DNA of 64,000 bases from Henricia sp. BOLD:AAB3569 (taxonomy: Eukaryota; Echinodermata; Asteroidea; Spinulosida; Echinasteridae), in contig JBBELK010000326.1 of the NCBI GenBank assembly GCA_037783545.1, positions 248,001 to 312,000 on the forward strand, given 5' to 3'. Made by a program: the position numbers and the translations under genes. Below the pieces are notes generated by a model that worked only from the letters and a program-made list of their open reading frames with translations, had not been told where the DNA came from and searched no databases. Positions 47,448-61,201 of this stretch are shown one piece after another; within the stretch, counting starts at the first letter, position 1, and each line of letters begins with the position of its first letter.

Positions 47448-50400
47448 CTATATTCCGCACGTGTCCTGACAAAATTGACAGACTTTCGCCGGGAAATGGC
47501 CGAGAAATTTCAGAGTTCAGGGAAAACTGGGCTTGGGCTTCCTGCCTGCTCTACAGACCGTGGCTGTCCGTGTACTCCTGATCACTCGTGCGCATGCTCA
47601 GTCTTGTTTGGGACGGGAATTTGGTTAAAGTGTAGTCCAAACGTCGGCAAATTTGGAAGTCAAGAAATTTTCCGACGAACTTCAAATTGTGCATGCTCCA
47701 AACAGTCTATATTCCGCACTTGTCCTGAACAATTGACAGACTTTCGCCGGGAAATGGCCGAGAAATTTCAGAGTTTAGGGAAAACTGGGCTCGGGCTTCC
47801 TGCCTCCTCTGCAGACCGTGGCTGTCCGTGTACTCCTGATCACTCGTGCGCATGCTCAGTCTTGTTTGGGACGGGAATTTGGTCAAAGTGTGGTCCAAAC
47901 GTCGGCAAATTTGGAAGTCAAGAAATTGTCCAACGAACTTCAAATTTTCCATGCTCCAAACAGTCTATATTCCGCACTTGTCCTCAACATTTGACAGACT
48001 TTCGCCAGGAAATGGCCGAGAAATTTCAGTGTTTAGGGAAAACTGGGCTCGGGCTTCCTGCCTCCTCTGCAGACCGTGGCTGTCCGTGTACTCCTGATCA
48101 CTCGTGCGCATGCTCAGTCTTGTTTGGGACGGGAATTTGGTTAAAGTGTAGTCCAAACGTCGGCAAATTTGGAAGTCAAGAAATTTTCCGAAGAACTTCA
48201 AATTTTGCATGCTCCAAACAGTCTATATTCCGCACTTGTCCTGAACAATTGACAGACTTTCGCCGGGAAATGGCCGAGAAATTTCAGAGTTTAGGGAAAA
48301 CTGGGCTCGGGCTTCCTGCCTCCTCTGCAGACCGTGGCTGTCTGTGTACTCCTGATCACTCGTGCGCATGCTCAGTCTTGTTTGGGACCGGAATTTGGTC
48401 AAAGTATGGTCCAAACGTCGGCAAATTTGGAGGTCAAGAAATTTTCCGACGAACTTCAAATGTTGCATGCTCCAAACAGTCTATATTCCGCACTTGTCCT
48501 GAAAAAAATTTACAGACTTTCGCCGGGAAATGGCCGAGAAATTTCAGAGTTTAGGGAAAACTGGGCTCGGGCTTCCTGCCTCCTCTGCAGACCGTGGCTG
48601 TCCGTGTACTCCTGATCACTCGTGCGCATGCTCAGTCTTGTTTGGGACCGGAATTTGGTCAAAGTGTGGTCCAAACGTCGGCAAATTTGGAAGTCAAGAA
48701 ATTTTCCGACGAACTTCAAATTTTCCATGCTACAAACAGTCTATATTCCGCACTTGTCCTGAAAAATTGACAGACTTTCGCCAGGAAATGGCAGAGAAAT
48801 TTCAGAGTTTAGGGAAAACTGGGCTCGGGCTTCCTGCCTGCTCTGCAGACCGTGGCTGTCCGTGTACTCCTGATCACTCGTGCGCATGCTCAGTCTTGTT
48901 TGGGACGGGAATTTGGTCAAAGTGTGGTCCAAACGTCGGCAAATTTGGAAGTCAAGAAATTCTCCGACAAACTTCAAATTTTGCATGCTCCAAACAGTCT
49001 ATATTCCGCACTTGTCCTGAAAAATTGACAGACTTTCGCCGGGAAATGGCCGAGAAATTTCAGAGTTTAGGGAAAACTGGGCTCGGGCTTCCTGCCTGCT
49101 CTGCAGACCGTGGCTGTCCGTGTACTCCTGATCACTCGTGCGCATGCTCAGTCTTGTTTGGGACGGGAATTTGGTTAAAGTGTAGTCCAAACGTCGGCAA
49201 ATTTGGATGTCAAGAAATTTTCCGACGAACTTCAAATTTTTCATGCTCCAAACAGTCTATATTCCGCACTTGTCCTGAACAATTGACAGACTTTCGCCGG
49301 GAAATGGCCGAGAAATTTCAGAGTTTAGGGAAAACTGGGCTCGGGCTTCCTACCTCCTCTGCAGACCGTGGCTGTCCGTGTACTCCTGATCACTCGTGCG
49401 CATGCTCAGTCTTGTTTGGGACCGGAATTTGGTCAAAGTGTGGTCCAAACGTCGGCAAATTTGGAAGTCAAGAAATTTTTCTAACGAACTTCAAATTTTG
49501 CATGCTCCAAACAGTCTATATTCCGCACTTGTCCTGAACAATTGACAGACTTTCGCCGGGAAATGGCCGAGAAATTTCAGAGTTCAGGGAAAACTGGGCT
49601 TGGGCTTCCTGCCTCCTCTGCAGACCGTGGCTGTCCGTGTACTCATTATCACTCGTGCGCATGCTCAGTCTTGTTTGGGACGGGAATTTGGTCAAAGTGT
49701 GGTCCAAACGTCCGCAAATTTGGAAGTCAAGAAATTTTCCGACAAAATTCAAATTTTGCATGCTCCAAACAGTCTATATTCCGCACTTGTCCTGAAAAAT
49801 TGACAGACTTTCGCCGGGAAATGGCCGAGAAATTTCAGAGTTTGGGGAAAACTGGGCTCGGGCTTCCTGCCTGCTCTGCAGACCGTGGCTGTCCGTGTAC
49901 TCCTGATCACTCGTGCGCATACTCAGTCTTGTTTGGGACGGGAATTTGGTCAAGGTGTGGTCCAAACGTCGGCAAATTTGGAGGTCAAGAAATTTTCCGA
50001 CGGACTTCAAATGTTGCATGCTCCAAACAGTCTATATTCCGCACTTGTCCTGAAAAAATTTACAGACTTTCGCCGGGAAATGGCCGAGAAATTTCAGAGT
50101 TTAGGGAAAACTGGGCTCGGGCTTCCTGCCTCCTCTGCAGACCGTGGCTGTCCGTGTACTCCTGATCACTCGTGCGCATGCTCAGTCTTGTTTGGGACCG
50201 GAATTTGGTCAAAGTGTGGTCCAAACGTCGGCAAATTTGGAAGTCAAGAAATTGTCCAACGAACTTCAAATTTTCCATGCTCCAAACAGTCTATATTCCG
50301 CACTTGTCCTCAACATTTGACAGACTTTCGCCAGGAAATGGCCGAGAAATTTCAGTGTTTAGGGAAAACTGGGCTTGGGCTTCCTGCCTCCTCTGCAGAC

Positions 50401-53400
50401 CGTGGCTGTCCGTGTACTCCTGATCACTCGTGCGCATGCTCAGTCTTGTTTGGGACCGGAATTTGGTCAAAGTGTGGTCCAAACGTCGGCAAATTTGGAA
50501 GTCAAGAAATTTTTCTAACGAACTTCAAATTTTGCATGCTCCAAACAGTCTATATTCCGCACTTGTCCTGAACAATTGACAGACTTTCGCCGGGAAATGG
50601 CCGAGAAATTTCAGAGTTCAGGGAAAACTGGGCTTGGGCTTCCTGCCTCCTCTGCAGACCGTGGCTGTCCGTGTACTCATGATCACTCGTGCGCATGCTC
50701 AGTCTTGTTTGGGACGGGAATTTGGTCAAAGTGTGGTCCAAACGTCCGCAAATTTGGAAGTCAAGAAATTTTCCGACAAAATTCAAATTTTGCATGCTCC
50801 AAACAGTCTATATTCCGCACTTGTCCTGAAAAATTGACAGACTTTCGCCGGGAAATGGCCGAGAAATTTCAGAGTTTGGGGAAAACTGGGCTCGGGCTTC
50901 CTGCCTGCTCTGCAGACCGTGGCTGTCCGTGTACTCCTGATCACTCGTGCGCATGCTCAGTCTTGTTTGGGACGGGAATTTGGTCAAAGTGTGGTCCAAA
51001 CGTCGGCAAATTTGGAGGTCAAGAAATTTTCCGACGAACTTCAAATGTTGCATGCTCCAAACAGTCTATATTCCGCACTTGTCCTGAAAAAATTTACAGA
51101 CTTTCGCCGGGAAATGGCCGAGAAATTTCAGAGTTTAGGGAAAACTGGGCTCGGGCTTCCTGCCTCCTCTGCAGACCGTGGCTGTCCGTGTACTCCTGAT
51201 CACTCGTGCGCATGCTCAGTCTTGTTTGGGACCGGAATTTGGTCAAAGTGTGGTCCAAACGTCGGCAAATTTGGAAGTCAAGAAATTGTCCAACGAACTT
51301 CAAATTTTCCATGCTCCAAACAGTCTATATTCCGCACTTGTCCTCAACATTTGACAGACTTTCGCCAGGAAATGGCCGAGAAATTTCAGTGTTTAGGGAA
51401 AACTGGGCTTGGGCTTCCTGCCTCCTCTGCAGACCGTGGCTGTCCGTGTACTCATGATCACTCGTGCGCATGCTCAGTCTTGTTTGGGACCGGAATTTGG
51501 TCAAAGTGTGGTCCAAACGTCGGCAAATTTGGAAGTCAAAAAATTTTCCAACGAACTTCAAATGTTGCATGCTCCAAACAGTCTATATTCCGCACTTGTC
51601 CTGAAAAAATTTACAGACTTTCGCCGGGAAATGGCCGAGAAATGTCAGAGTTTAGGGAAAACTGGGCTCGGGCTTCCTGCCTGCTCTGCAGACCGTGGCT
51701 GTCCGTGTACTCATGATCACTCGTGCGCATGCTCAGTCTTGTTTGGGACGGGAATTTGGTTAAAGTGTAGTCCAAACGTCGGCAAATTTGGATGTCAAGA
51801 AATTGTCCGACGAACTTCAAATTTTGCATGCTCCAAACAGTCTATATTCCGCACTTGTCCTGAACAATTGACAGACTTTCGCCGGGAAATGGCCGAGAAA
51901 TTTCAGAGTTTAGGGAAAACTGGGCTCGGGCTTCCTGCCTCCTCTGCAGACCGTGGCTGTCCGTGTACTCCTGATCACTCGTGCGCATGCTCAGTCTTGT
52001 TTGGGACCGGAATTTGGTCAAAGTGTGGTCCAAACGTCCGCAAATTTGGAAGTCAAGAAATTTTCCGACAAAATTCAAATTTTGCATGCTCCAAACAGTC
52101 TATATTCCGCACTTGTCCTGAAAAAATTTACAGACTTTCGCCGGGAAATGGCCGAGAAATTTCAGAGTTTAGGGAAAACTGGGCTCGGGCTTCCTGCCTC
52201 CTCTGCAGACCGTGGCTGTCCGTGTACTCCTGATCACTCGTGCGCATGCTCAGTCTTGTTTGGGACCGGAATTTTGTCAAAGTGTGGTCCAAACGTCGGC
52301 AAATTTGGAAGTCAATAAATTTTCCAACGAACTTCAAATTTTCCATGCTCCAAACAGTCTATATTCCGCACTTGTCCTCAACATTTGACAGACTTTCGCC
52401 AGGAAATGGCCGAGAAATTTCAGTGTTTAGGGAAAACTGGGCTTGGGCTTCCTGCCTCCTCTGCAGACCGTGGCTGTCCGTGTACTCATGATCACTCGTG
52501 CGCATGCTCAGTCTTGTTTGGGACCGGAATTTGGTCAAAGTGTGGTCCAAACGTCGGCAAATTTGTAAGTCAAGAAATTTTCCAACGAACTTCAAATTTT
52601 GCATGCTCCAAAAAGTCTATATTCCGCACTTGTCCTGAACAATTGACAGACTTTCGCCGGGAAATGGCCGAGAAATTTCAGAGTTTAGGGAAAACTGGGC
52701 TCGGGCTTCCTGCCTCCACTGCAGACCGTGGCTGTCCGTGTACTCCTGATCACTCGTGCGCATGCTCAGTCTTGTTTGGGACCGGAATTTGGTCAAAGTG
52801 TGGTCCAAACGTCGGCAAATTTGGAGGTCAAGAAATTTTCCGACGAACTTCATATGTTGCATGCTCCAAACAGTCTATATTCCGCACTTGTCCTGAAAAA
52901 ATTTACAGACTTTCGCCGGGAAATGGCCGAGAAATGTCAGAGTTTAGGGAAAACTGGGCTCGGGCTTCCTGCCTCCTCTGCAGACCGTGGCTGTCCGTGT
53001 ACTCCTGATCACTCGTGCGCATGCTCAGTCTTGTTTGGGACGGGAATTTGGTCAAAGTGTGGTCCAAACGTCGGCAACTTTGGAAGTCAAGAAATTCTCC
53101 GACAAACTTCACATTTTGCATGCTCCAAACAGTCTATATTCCGCACTTGTCCTGAAAAATTGAAGGACTTTCGCCGGGAAATGGCCGAGAAATTTCAGAG
53201 TTTAGGGAAAACTGGGCTCGGGCTTCCTGCCTGCTCTGCAGACCGTGGCTGTCCGTGTACTCATGATCACTCGTGCGCATGCTCAGTCTTGTTTGGGACG
53301 GGAATTTGGTTAAAGTGTAGTCCAAACGTCGGCAAATTTGGATGTCAAGAAATTGTCCGACGAACTTCAAATTTTGCATGCTCCAAACAGTCTATATTCC

Positions 53401-55126
53401 GCACTTGTCCTGAACAATTGACAGACTTTCGCCGGGAAATGGCCGAGAAATTTCAGAGTTTAGGGAAAACTGGGCTCGGGCTTCCTGCCTCCTCTGCAGA
53501 CCGTGGCTGTCCGTGTACTCCTGATCACTCGTGCGCATGCTCAGTCTTGTTTGGGACCGGAATTTGGTCAAAGTGTGGTCCAAACGTCGGCAAATTTGGA
53601 AGTCAAGAAATTTTTCTAACGAACTTCAAATTTTGCATTCTCCAAACAGTCTATATTCCGCACTTGTCCTGAACAATTGACAGACTTTCGCCGGGAAATG
53701 GCCGAGAAATTTCAGAGTTCAGGGAAAACTGGGCTTTGGCTTCCTGCCTCCTCTGCAGACCGTGGCTGTCCATGTACTCATGATCACTCGTGCGCATGCT
53801 CAGTCTTGTTTGGGACGGGAATTTGGTCAAAGTGTGGTCCAAACGTCCGCAAATTTGGAAGTCAAGAAATTTTCCGACAAAATTCAAATTTTGCATGCTC
53901 CAAACAGTCTATATTCCGCACTTGTCCTGAAAAAATTTACAGACTTTCGCCGGGAAATGGCCGAGAAATTTCAGAGTTTAGGGAAAACTGGGCTCGGGCT
54001 TCCTGCCTCCTCTGCAGACCGTGGCTGTCCGTGTACTCCTGATCACTCGTGCGCATGCTCAGTCTTGTTTGGGACGGGAATTTGGTCAAAGTGTGGTCCA
54101 AACGTCGGCAACTTTGGAAGTCAAGAAATTCTCCGACAAACTTCACATTTTGCATGCTCCAAACAGTCTATATTCCGCACTTGTCCTGAAAAATTGAAGG
54201 ACTTTCGCCGGGAAATGGCCGAGAAATTTCAGAGTTTAGGGAAAACTGGGCTCGGGCTTCCTGCCTGCTCTGCAGACCGTGGCTGTCCGTGTACTCATGA
54301 TCACTCGTGCGCATGCTCAGTCTTGTTTGGGACGGGAATTTGGTTAAAGTGTAGTCCAAACGTCGGCAAATTTGGATGTCAAGAAATTGTCCGACGAACT
54401 TCAAATTTTGCATGCTCCAAACAGTCTATATTCCGCACTTGTCCTGAACAATTGACAGACTTTCGCCGGGAAATGGCCGAGAAATTTCAGAGTTTAGGGA
54501 AAACTGGGCTCGGGCTTCCTGCCTCCTCTGCAGACCGTGGCTGTCCGTGTACTCCTGATCACTCGTGCGCATGCTCAGTCTTGTTTGGGACCGGAATTTG
54601 GTCAAAGTGTGGTCCAAACGTCGGCAAATTTGGAAGTCAAGAAATTTTTCTAACGAACTTCAAATTTTGCATTCTCCAAACAGTCTATATTCCGCACTTG
54701 TCCTGAACAATTGACAGACTTTCGCCGGGAAATGGCCGAGAAATTTCAGAGTTCAGGGAAAACTGGGCTTTGGCTTCCTGCCTCCTCTGCAGACCGTGGC
54801 TGTCCATGTACTCATGATCACTCGTGCGCATGCTCAGTCTTGTTTGGGACGGGAATTTGGTCAAAGTGTGGTCCAAACGTCCGCAAATTTGGAAGTCAAG
54901 AAATTTTCCGACAAAATTCAAATTTTGCATGCTCCAAACAGTCTATATTCCGCACTTGTCCTGAAAAAATTTACAGACTTTCGCCGGGAAATGGCCGAGA
55001 AATTTCAGAGTTTAGGGAAAACTGGGCTCGGGCTTCCTGCCTCCTCTGCAGACCGTGGCTGTCCGTGTACTCCTGATCACTCGTGCGCATGCTCAGTCTT
55101 GTTTGGGACCGGAATTTTGTCAAAGT
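47448..55126. repeat. Domain of 4-unit (1,034-bp) repeats
   Basis: Characteristic units have CCTCAACATTTGAC with TTTCAGTGTTTAGGG, GGAAGTCAAGAAATTGTCC, AAACGTCCGC with CGACAAAATTC, and GAAATTTTTCTAACG. The four-unit group at 49,516-50,549 repeats at 50,550-51,583. A different four-unit group, 52,876-53,909, repeats immediately at 53,910-54,943, sharing GGCAACTTTGG, AAATTGAAGGAC, GGATGTCAAG and GGGCTTTGGC. Units at 47.4-49.5 kb are a patchwork of types from the preceding domain. No gene is seen in this stretch. Confidence 0.86.
52876..54943. repeat. Tandem 1,034-bp (4-unit) duplication
   Basis: Copies are 52,876-53,909 and 53,910-54,943. Each contains, in order, a GGCAACTTTGG unit with CTTCACATTTT, an AAATTGAAGGAC unit with GGTTAAAGTGTAGTCC and GGATGTCAAG, a GAAATTTTTCTAACG unit with TTTGCATTCTCC, and a GGGCTTTGGC unit with GTCCATGTACTC and AAACGTCCGC. 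The only difference noted is AAATGTCAG (52,932) versus AAATTTCAG in the first unit. A third copy lies at 59,910-60,943. Confidence 0.92.
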
Positions 55127-57310
55127 GTGGTCCAAACGTCGGCAAATTTGGAAGTCAATAAATTTTCCAACGAACTTCAAATTTTCCATGCTCCAAACAG
55201 TCTATATTCCGCACTTGTCCTCAACATTTGACAGACTTTCGCCAGGAAATGGCCGAGAAATTTCAGTGTTTAGGGAAAACTGGGCTTGGGCTTCCTGCCT
55301 CCTCTGCAGACCGTGGCTGTCCGTGTACTCATGATCACTCGTGCGCATGCTCAGTCTTGTTTGGGAGCGGAATTTGGTCAAAGTGTGGTCCAAACGTCGG
55401 CAAATTTGTAAGTCAAGAAATTTTCCAACGAACTTCAAATTTTCCATGCTCCAAACAGTCTATATTCCGCACTTGTCCTGAACAATTGACAGACTTTCGC
55501 CGGGAAATGGCCGAGAAATTTCAGAGTTTAGGGAAAACTGGGCTCGGGCTTCCTGCCTGCTCTGCAGACCGTGGCTGTCCGTGTACTCCTGATCACTCGT
55601 GCGCATGCTCAGTCTTGTTTGGGACGGGAATTTGGTCAAAGTGTGGTCCAAACGTCGGCAAATTTGGAAGTCAAGAAATTTTCCGACAAACTTCAAATTT
55701 TGCATGCTCCAAACAGTCTATATTCCGCACTTGTCCTGAAAAATTGACAGACTTTCGCCGGGAAATGGCCGAGAAATTTCAGAGTTTAGGGAAAACTGGG
55801 CTCGGGCTTCCTGCCTGCTCTGCAGACCGTGGCTGTCCGTGTACTCCTGATCACTCGTGCGCATGCTCAGTCTTGTTTGGGACGGGAATTTGGTTAAAGT
55901 GTAGTCCAAACGTCGGCAAATTTGGAAGTCAAGAAATTTTCCGACGAACTTCAAATTTTGCATGCTCCAAACAGTCTATATTCCGCACTTGTCCTGAACA
56001 ATTGACAGACTTTCGCCGGGAAATGGCCGAGAAATTTCAGAGTTTAGGGAAAACTGGGCTCGGGCTTCCTGCCTCCTCTGCAGACCGTGGCTGTCCGTGT
56101 ACTCCTGATCACTCGTGCGCATGCTCAGTCTTGTTTGGGACCGGAATTTGGTCAAAGTGTGGTCCAAACGTCGGCAAATTTGGAAGTCAAGAAATTTTCC
56201 GACGAACTTCAAATTTTGGTGGTCCAAACGTCGGCAAATTTGGAAGTCAATAAATTTTCCAACGAACTTCAAATTTTCCATGCTCCAAACAGTCTATATT
56301 CCGCACTTGTCCTCAACATTTGACAGACTTTCGCCAGGAAATGGCCGAGAAATTTCAGTGTTTAGGGAAAACTGGGCTTGGGCTTCCTGCCTCCTCTGCA
56401 GACCGTGGCTGTCCGTGTACTCATGATCACTCGTGCGCATGCTCAGTCTTGTTTGGGAGCGGAATTTGGTCAAAGTGTGGTCCAAACGTCGGCAAATTTG
56501 TAAGTCAAGAAATTTTCCAACGAACTTCAAATTTTCCATGCTCCAAACAGTCTATATTCCGCACTTGTCCTGAACAATTGACAGACTTTCGCCGGGAAAT
56601 GGCCGAGAAATTTCAGAGTTTAGGGAAAACTGGGCTCGGGCTTCCTGCCTGCTCTGCAGACCGTGGCTGTCCGTGTACTCCTGATCACTCGTGCGCATGC
56701 TCAGTCTTGTTTGGGACGGGAATTTGGTCAAAGTGTGGTCCAAACGTCGGCAAATTTGGAAGTCAAGAAATTTTCCGACAAACTTCAAATTTTGCATGCT
56801 CCAAACAGTCTATATTCCGCACTTGTCCTGAAAAATTGACAGACTTTCGCCGGGAAATGGCCGAGAAATTTCAGAGTTTAGGGAAAACTGGGCTCGGGCT
56901 TCCTGCCTGCTCTGCAGACCGTGGCTGTCCGTGTACTCCTGATCACTCGTGCGCATGCTCAGTCTTGTTTGGGACGGGAATTTGGTTAAAGTGTAGTCCA
57001 AACGTCGGCAAATTTGGAAGTCAAGAAATTTTCCGACGAACTTCAAATTTTGCATGCTCCAAACAGTCTATATTCCGCACTTGTCCTGAACAATTGACAG
57101 ACTTTCGCCGGGAAATGGCCGAGAAATTTCAGAGTTTAGGGAAAACTGGGCTCGGGCTTCCTGCCTCCTCTGCAGACCGTGGCTGTCCGTGTACTCCTGA
57201 TCACTCGTGCGCATGCTCAGTCTTGTTTGGGACCGGAATTTGGTCAAAGTGTGGTCCAAACGTCGGCAAATTTGGAAGTCAAGAAATTTTCCGACGAACT
57301 TCAAATTTTC
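55127..57310. repeat. 1,092-bp duplication made out of unit register
   Basis: The segment from about 55,127 to 56,218 is repeated from about 56,219 to 57,310. The offset, 1,092 bp, is four units plus 60 bp. Both copies share GGGAGCGGAATTTGG (55,364 and 56,456) and AAATTTGTAAGTC. At the junction the end of one unit (CTTCAAATTTTG) runs directly into GTGGTCCAAACG, so the 60-bp stretch 56,161-56,220 is followed by its own near copy at 56,221-56,280. Only about one base is shared at the join. Every other duplication in the window keeps unit register. Confidence 0.93.
55976..56293. repeat. 318-bp unit with internal 60-bp partial duplication
   Basis: This is the only unit longer than 262 bp. It holds two successive copies of the dyad-2 segment, GGTCCAAACGTCGGC through CTTCAAATTTT, the first with CAAGAAATTTTCCGACG and the second with CAATAAATTTTCCAACG. 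The second version matches the unit at 54,944, showing that the join brought in sequence 1,092 bp upstream. Left and right breakpoints fall in or beside the predicted dyad arms. Confidence 0.92.
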
Positions 57311-57325
57311 CATGCTCCAAATAGT

Positions 57326-60300
57326 CTATATTCCGCACTTGTCCTGAAAAATTGACAGACTTTCGCCAGGAAATGGCAGAGAAATTTCAGAGTTTAGGGA
57401 AAACTGGGCTCGGGCTTCCTGCCTGCTCTGCAGACCGTGGCTGTCCGTGTACTCCTGATCACTCGAGCGCATGCTCAGTCTTGTTTGGGACGGGAATTTG
57501 GTCAAAGTGTGGTCCAAACGTCGGCAAATTTGGAAGTCAAGAAATTTTCCGACAAACTTCAAATTTTGCATGCTCCAAACAGTCTATATTCCGCACTTGT
57601 CCTGAAAAATTGACAGACTTTCGCCGGGAAATGGCCGAGAAATTTCAGAGTTTAGGGAAAACTGGGCTCGGGCTTCCTGCCTGCTCTGCAGACCGTGGCT
57701 GTCCGTGTACTCCTGATCACTCGTGCGCATGCTCAGTCTTGTTTGGGACGGGAATTTGGTTAAAGTGTAGTCCAAACGTCGGCAAATTTGGAAGTCAAGA
57801 AATTTTCCGACGAACTTCAAATTTTGCATGCTCCAAACAGTCTATATTCCGCACTTGTCCTGAACAATTGACAGACTTTCGCCGGGAAATGGCCGAGAAA
57901 TTTCAGAGTTTAGGGAAAACTGGGCTTGGGCTTCCTGCCTCCTCTGCAGACCGTGGCTGTCCGTGTACTCATGATCACTCGTGCGCATGCTCAGTCTTGT
58001 TTGGGACGGGAATTTGGTCAAAGTGTGGTCCAAACGTCCGCAAATTTGGAAGTCAAGAAATTTTCCGACAAAATTCAAATTGTGCATGCTCCAAACAGTC
58101 TATATTCCGCACTTGTCCTGAAAAATTGACAGACTTTCGCCGGGAAATGGCCGAGAAATTTCAGAGTTTGGGGAAAACTGGGCTCGGGCTTCCTGCCTGC
58201 TCTGCAGACCGTGGCTGTCCGTGTACTCCTGATCACTCGTGCGCATGCTCAGTCTTGTTTGGGACGGGAATTTGGTCAAAGTGTGTTCCAAACGTCGGCA
58301 AATTTGGAAGTCAAGAAATTTTCCGACGAACTTCAAATGTTGCATGCTCCAAACAGTCTATATTCCGCACTTGTCCTGAAAAAATTTACAGACTTTCGCC
58401 GGGAAATGGCCGAGAAATTTCAGAGTTTAGGGAAAACTGGGCTCGGGCTTCCTGCCTCCTCTGCAGACCGTGGCTGTCCGTGTACTCCTGATCACTCGTG
58501 CGCATGCTCAGTCTTGTTTGGGACCGGAATTTGGTCAAAGTGTGGTCCAAACGTCGGCAAATTTGGAAGTCAAGAAATTGTCCAACGAACTTCAAATTTT
58601 CCATGCTCCAAACAGTCTATATTCCGCACTTGTCCTCAACATTTGACAGACTTTCGCCAGGAAATGGCCGAGAAATTTCAGTGTTTAGGGAAAACTGGGC
58701 TTGGGCTTCCTGCCTCCTCTGCAGACCGTGGCTGTCCGTGTACTCATGATCACTCGTGCGCATGCTCAGTCTTGTTTGGGACCGGAATTTGGTCAAAGTG
58801 TGGTCCAAACGTCGGCAAATTTGGAAGTCAAAAAATTTTCCAACGAACTTCAAATGTTGCATGCTCCAAACAGTCTATATTCCGCACTTGTCCTGAAAAA
58901 ATTTACAGACTTTCGCCGGGAAATGGCCGAGAAATGTCAGAGTTTAGGGAAAACTGGGCTCGGGCTTCCTGCCTGCTCTGCAGACCGTGGCTGTCCGTGT
59001 ACTCCTGATCACTCGTGCGCATGCTCAGTCTTGTTTGGGACCGGAATTTGGTCAAAGTGTGGTCCAAACGTCCGCAAATTTGGAAGTCAAGAAATTTTCC
59101 GACAAAATTCAAATTTTGCATGCTCCAAACAGTCTATATTCCGCACTTGTCCTGAAAAAATTTACAGACTTTCGCCGGGAAATGGCCGAGAAATTTCAGA
59201 GTTTAGGGAAAACTGGGCTCGGGCTTCCTGCCTCCTCTGCAGACCGTGGCTGTCCGTGTACTCCTGATCACTCGTGCGCATGCTCAGTCTTGTTTGGGAC
59301 CGGAATTTTGTCAAAGTGTGGTCCAAACGTCGGCAAATTTGGAAGTCAATAAATTTTCCAACGAACTTCAAATTTTCCATGCTCCAAACAGTCTATATTC
59401 CGCACTTGTCCTCAACATTTGACAGACTTTCGCCAGGAAATGGCCGAGAAATTTCAGTGTTTAGGGAAAACTGGGCTTGGGCTTCCTGCCTCCTCTGCAG
59501 ACCGTGGCTGTCCGTGTACTCATGATCACTCGTGCGCATGCTCAGTCTTGTTTGGGACCGGAATTTGGTCAAAGTGTGGTCCAAACGTCGGCAAATTTGT
59601 AAGTCAAGAAATTTTCCAACGAACTTCAAATTTTGCATGCTCCAAAAAGTCTATATTCCGCACTTGTCCTGAACAATTGACAGACTTTCGCCGGGAAATG
59701 GCCGAGAAATTTCAGAGTTTAGGGAAAACTGGGCTCGGGCTTCCTGCCTCCACTGCAGACCGTGGCTGTCCGTGTACTCCTGATCACTCGTGCGCATGCT
59801 CAGTCTTGTTTGGGACCGGAATTTGGTCAAAGTGTGGTCCAAACGTCGGCAAATTTGGAGGTCAAGAAATTTTCCGACGAACTTCATATGTTGCATGCTC
59901 CAAACAGTCTATATTCCGCACTTGTCCTGAAAAAATTTACAGACTTTCGCCGGGAAATGGCCGAGAAATGTCAGAGTTTAGGGAAAACTGGGCTCGGGCT
60001 TCCTGCCTCCTCTGCAGACCGTGGCTGTCCGTGTACTCCTGATCACTCGTGCGCATGCTCAGTCTTGTTTGGGACGGGAATTTGGTCAAAGTGTGGTCCA
60101 AACGTCGGCAACTTTGGAAGTCAAGAAATTCTCCGACAAACTTCACATTTTGCATGCTCCAAACAGTCTATATTCCGCACTTGTCCTGAAAAATTGAAGG
60201 ACTTTCGCCGGGAAATGGCCGAGAAATTTCAGAGTTTAGGGAAAACTGGGCTCGGGCTTCCTGCCTGCTCTGCAGACCGTGGCTGTCCGTGTACTCATGA

Positions 60301-61201
60301 TCACTCGTGCGCATGCTCAGTCTTGTTTGGGACGGGAATTTGGTTAAAGTGTAGTCCAAACGTCGGCAAATTTGGATGTCAAGAAATTGTCCGACGAACT
60401 TCAAATTTTGCATGCTCCAAACAGTCTATATTCCGCACTTGTCCTGAACAATTGACAGACTTTCGCCGGGAAATGGCCGAGAAATTTCAGAGTTTAGGGA
60501 AAACTGGGCTCGGGCTTCCTGCCTCCTCTGCAGACCGTGGCTGTCCGTGTACTCCTGATCACTCGTGCGCATGCTCAGTCTTGTTTGGGACCGGAATTTG
60601 GTCAAAGTGTGGTCCAAACGTCGGCAAATTTGGAAGTCAAGAAATTTTTCTAACGAACTTCAAATTTTGCATTCTCCAAACAGTCTATATTCCGCACTTT
60701 TCCTGAACAATTGACAGACTTTCGCCGGGAAATGGCCGAGAAATTTCAGAGTTCAGGGAAAACTGGGCTTTGGCTTCCTGCCTCCTCTGCAGACCGTGGC
60801 TGTCCATGTACTCATGATCACTCGTGCGCATGCTCAGTCTTGTTTGGGACGGGAATTTGGTCAAAGTGTGGTCCAAACGTCCGCAAATTTGGAAGTCAAG
60901 AAATTTTCCGACAAAATTCAAATTTTGCATGCTCCAAACAGTCTATATTCCGCACTTGTCCTGAAAAAATTTACAGACTTTCGCCGGGAAATGGCCGAGA
61001 AATTTCAGAGTTTAGGGAAAACTGGGCTCGGGCTTCCTGCCTCCTCTGCAGACCGTGGCTGTCCGTGTACTCCTGATCACTCGTGCGCATGCTCAGTCTT
61101 GTTTGGGACGGGAATTTGGTCAAAGTGTGGTCCAAACGTCGGCAAATTTGGAAGTCAAGAAATTTTCCGACAAACTTCAAATTTTGCATGCTCCAAACAG
61201 T
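57326..61201. repeat. Displaced copy of the 4-unit domain
   Basis: From about 58,000 to 60,943 the units match about 50,700-53,909 in order. The offset is 7,292 bp up to about 58,876 and 7,034 bp afterwards. The 258-bp drop falls inside the unit 58,876-59,134, which has the front of the unit at 51,584 (AAATGTCAG, TGCCTGCTCTGC) and the back of the unit at 51,842 (GGGACCGG, AAACGTCCGC, CGACAAAATTC). A single in-register exchange removed one unit. The units at 57,326-57,841 repeat types seen just upstream. Confidence 0.88.
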
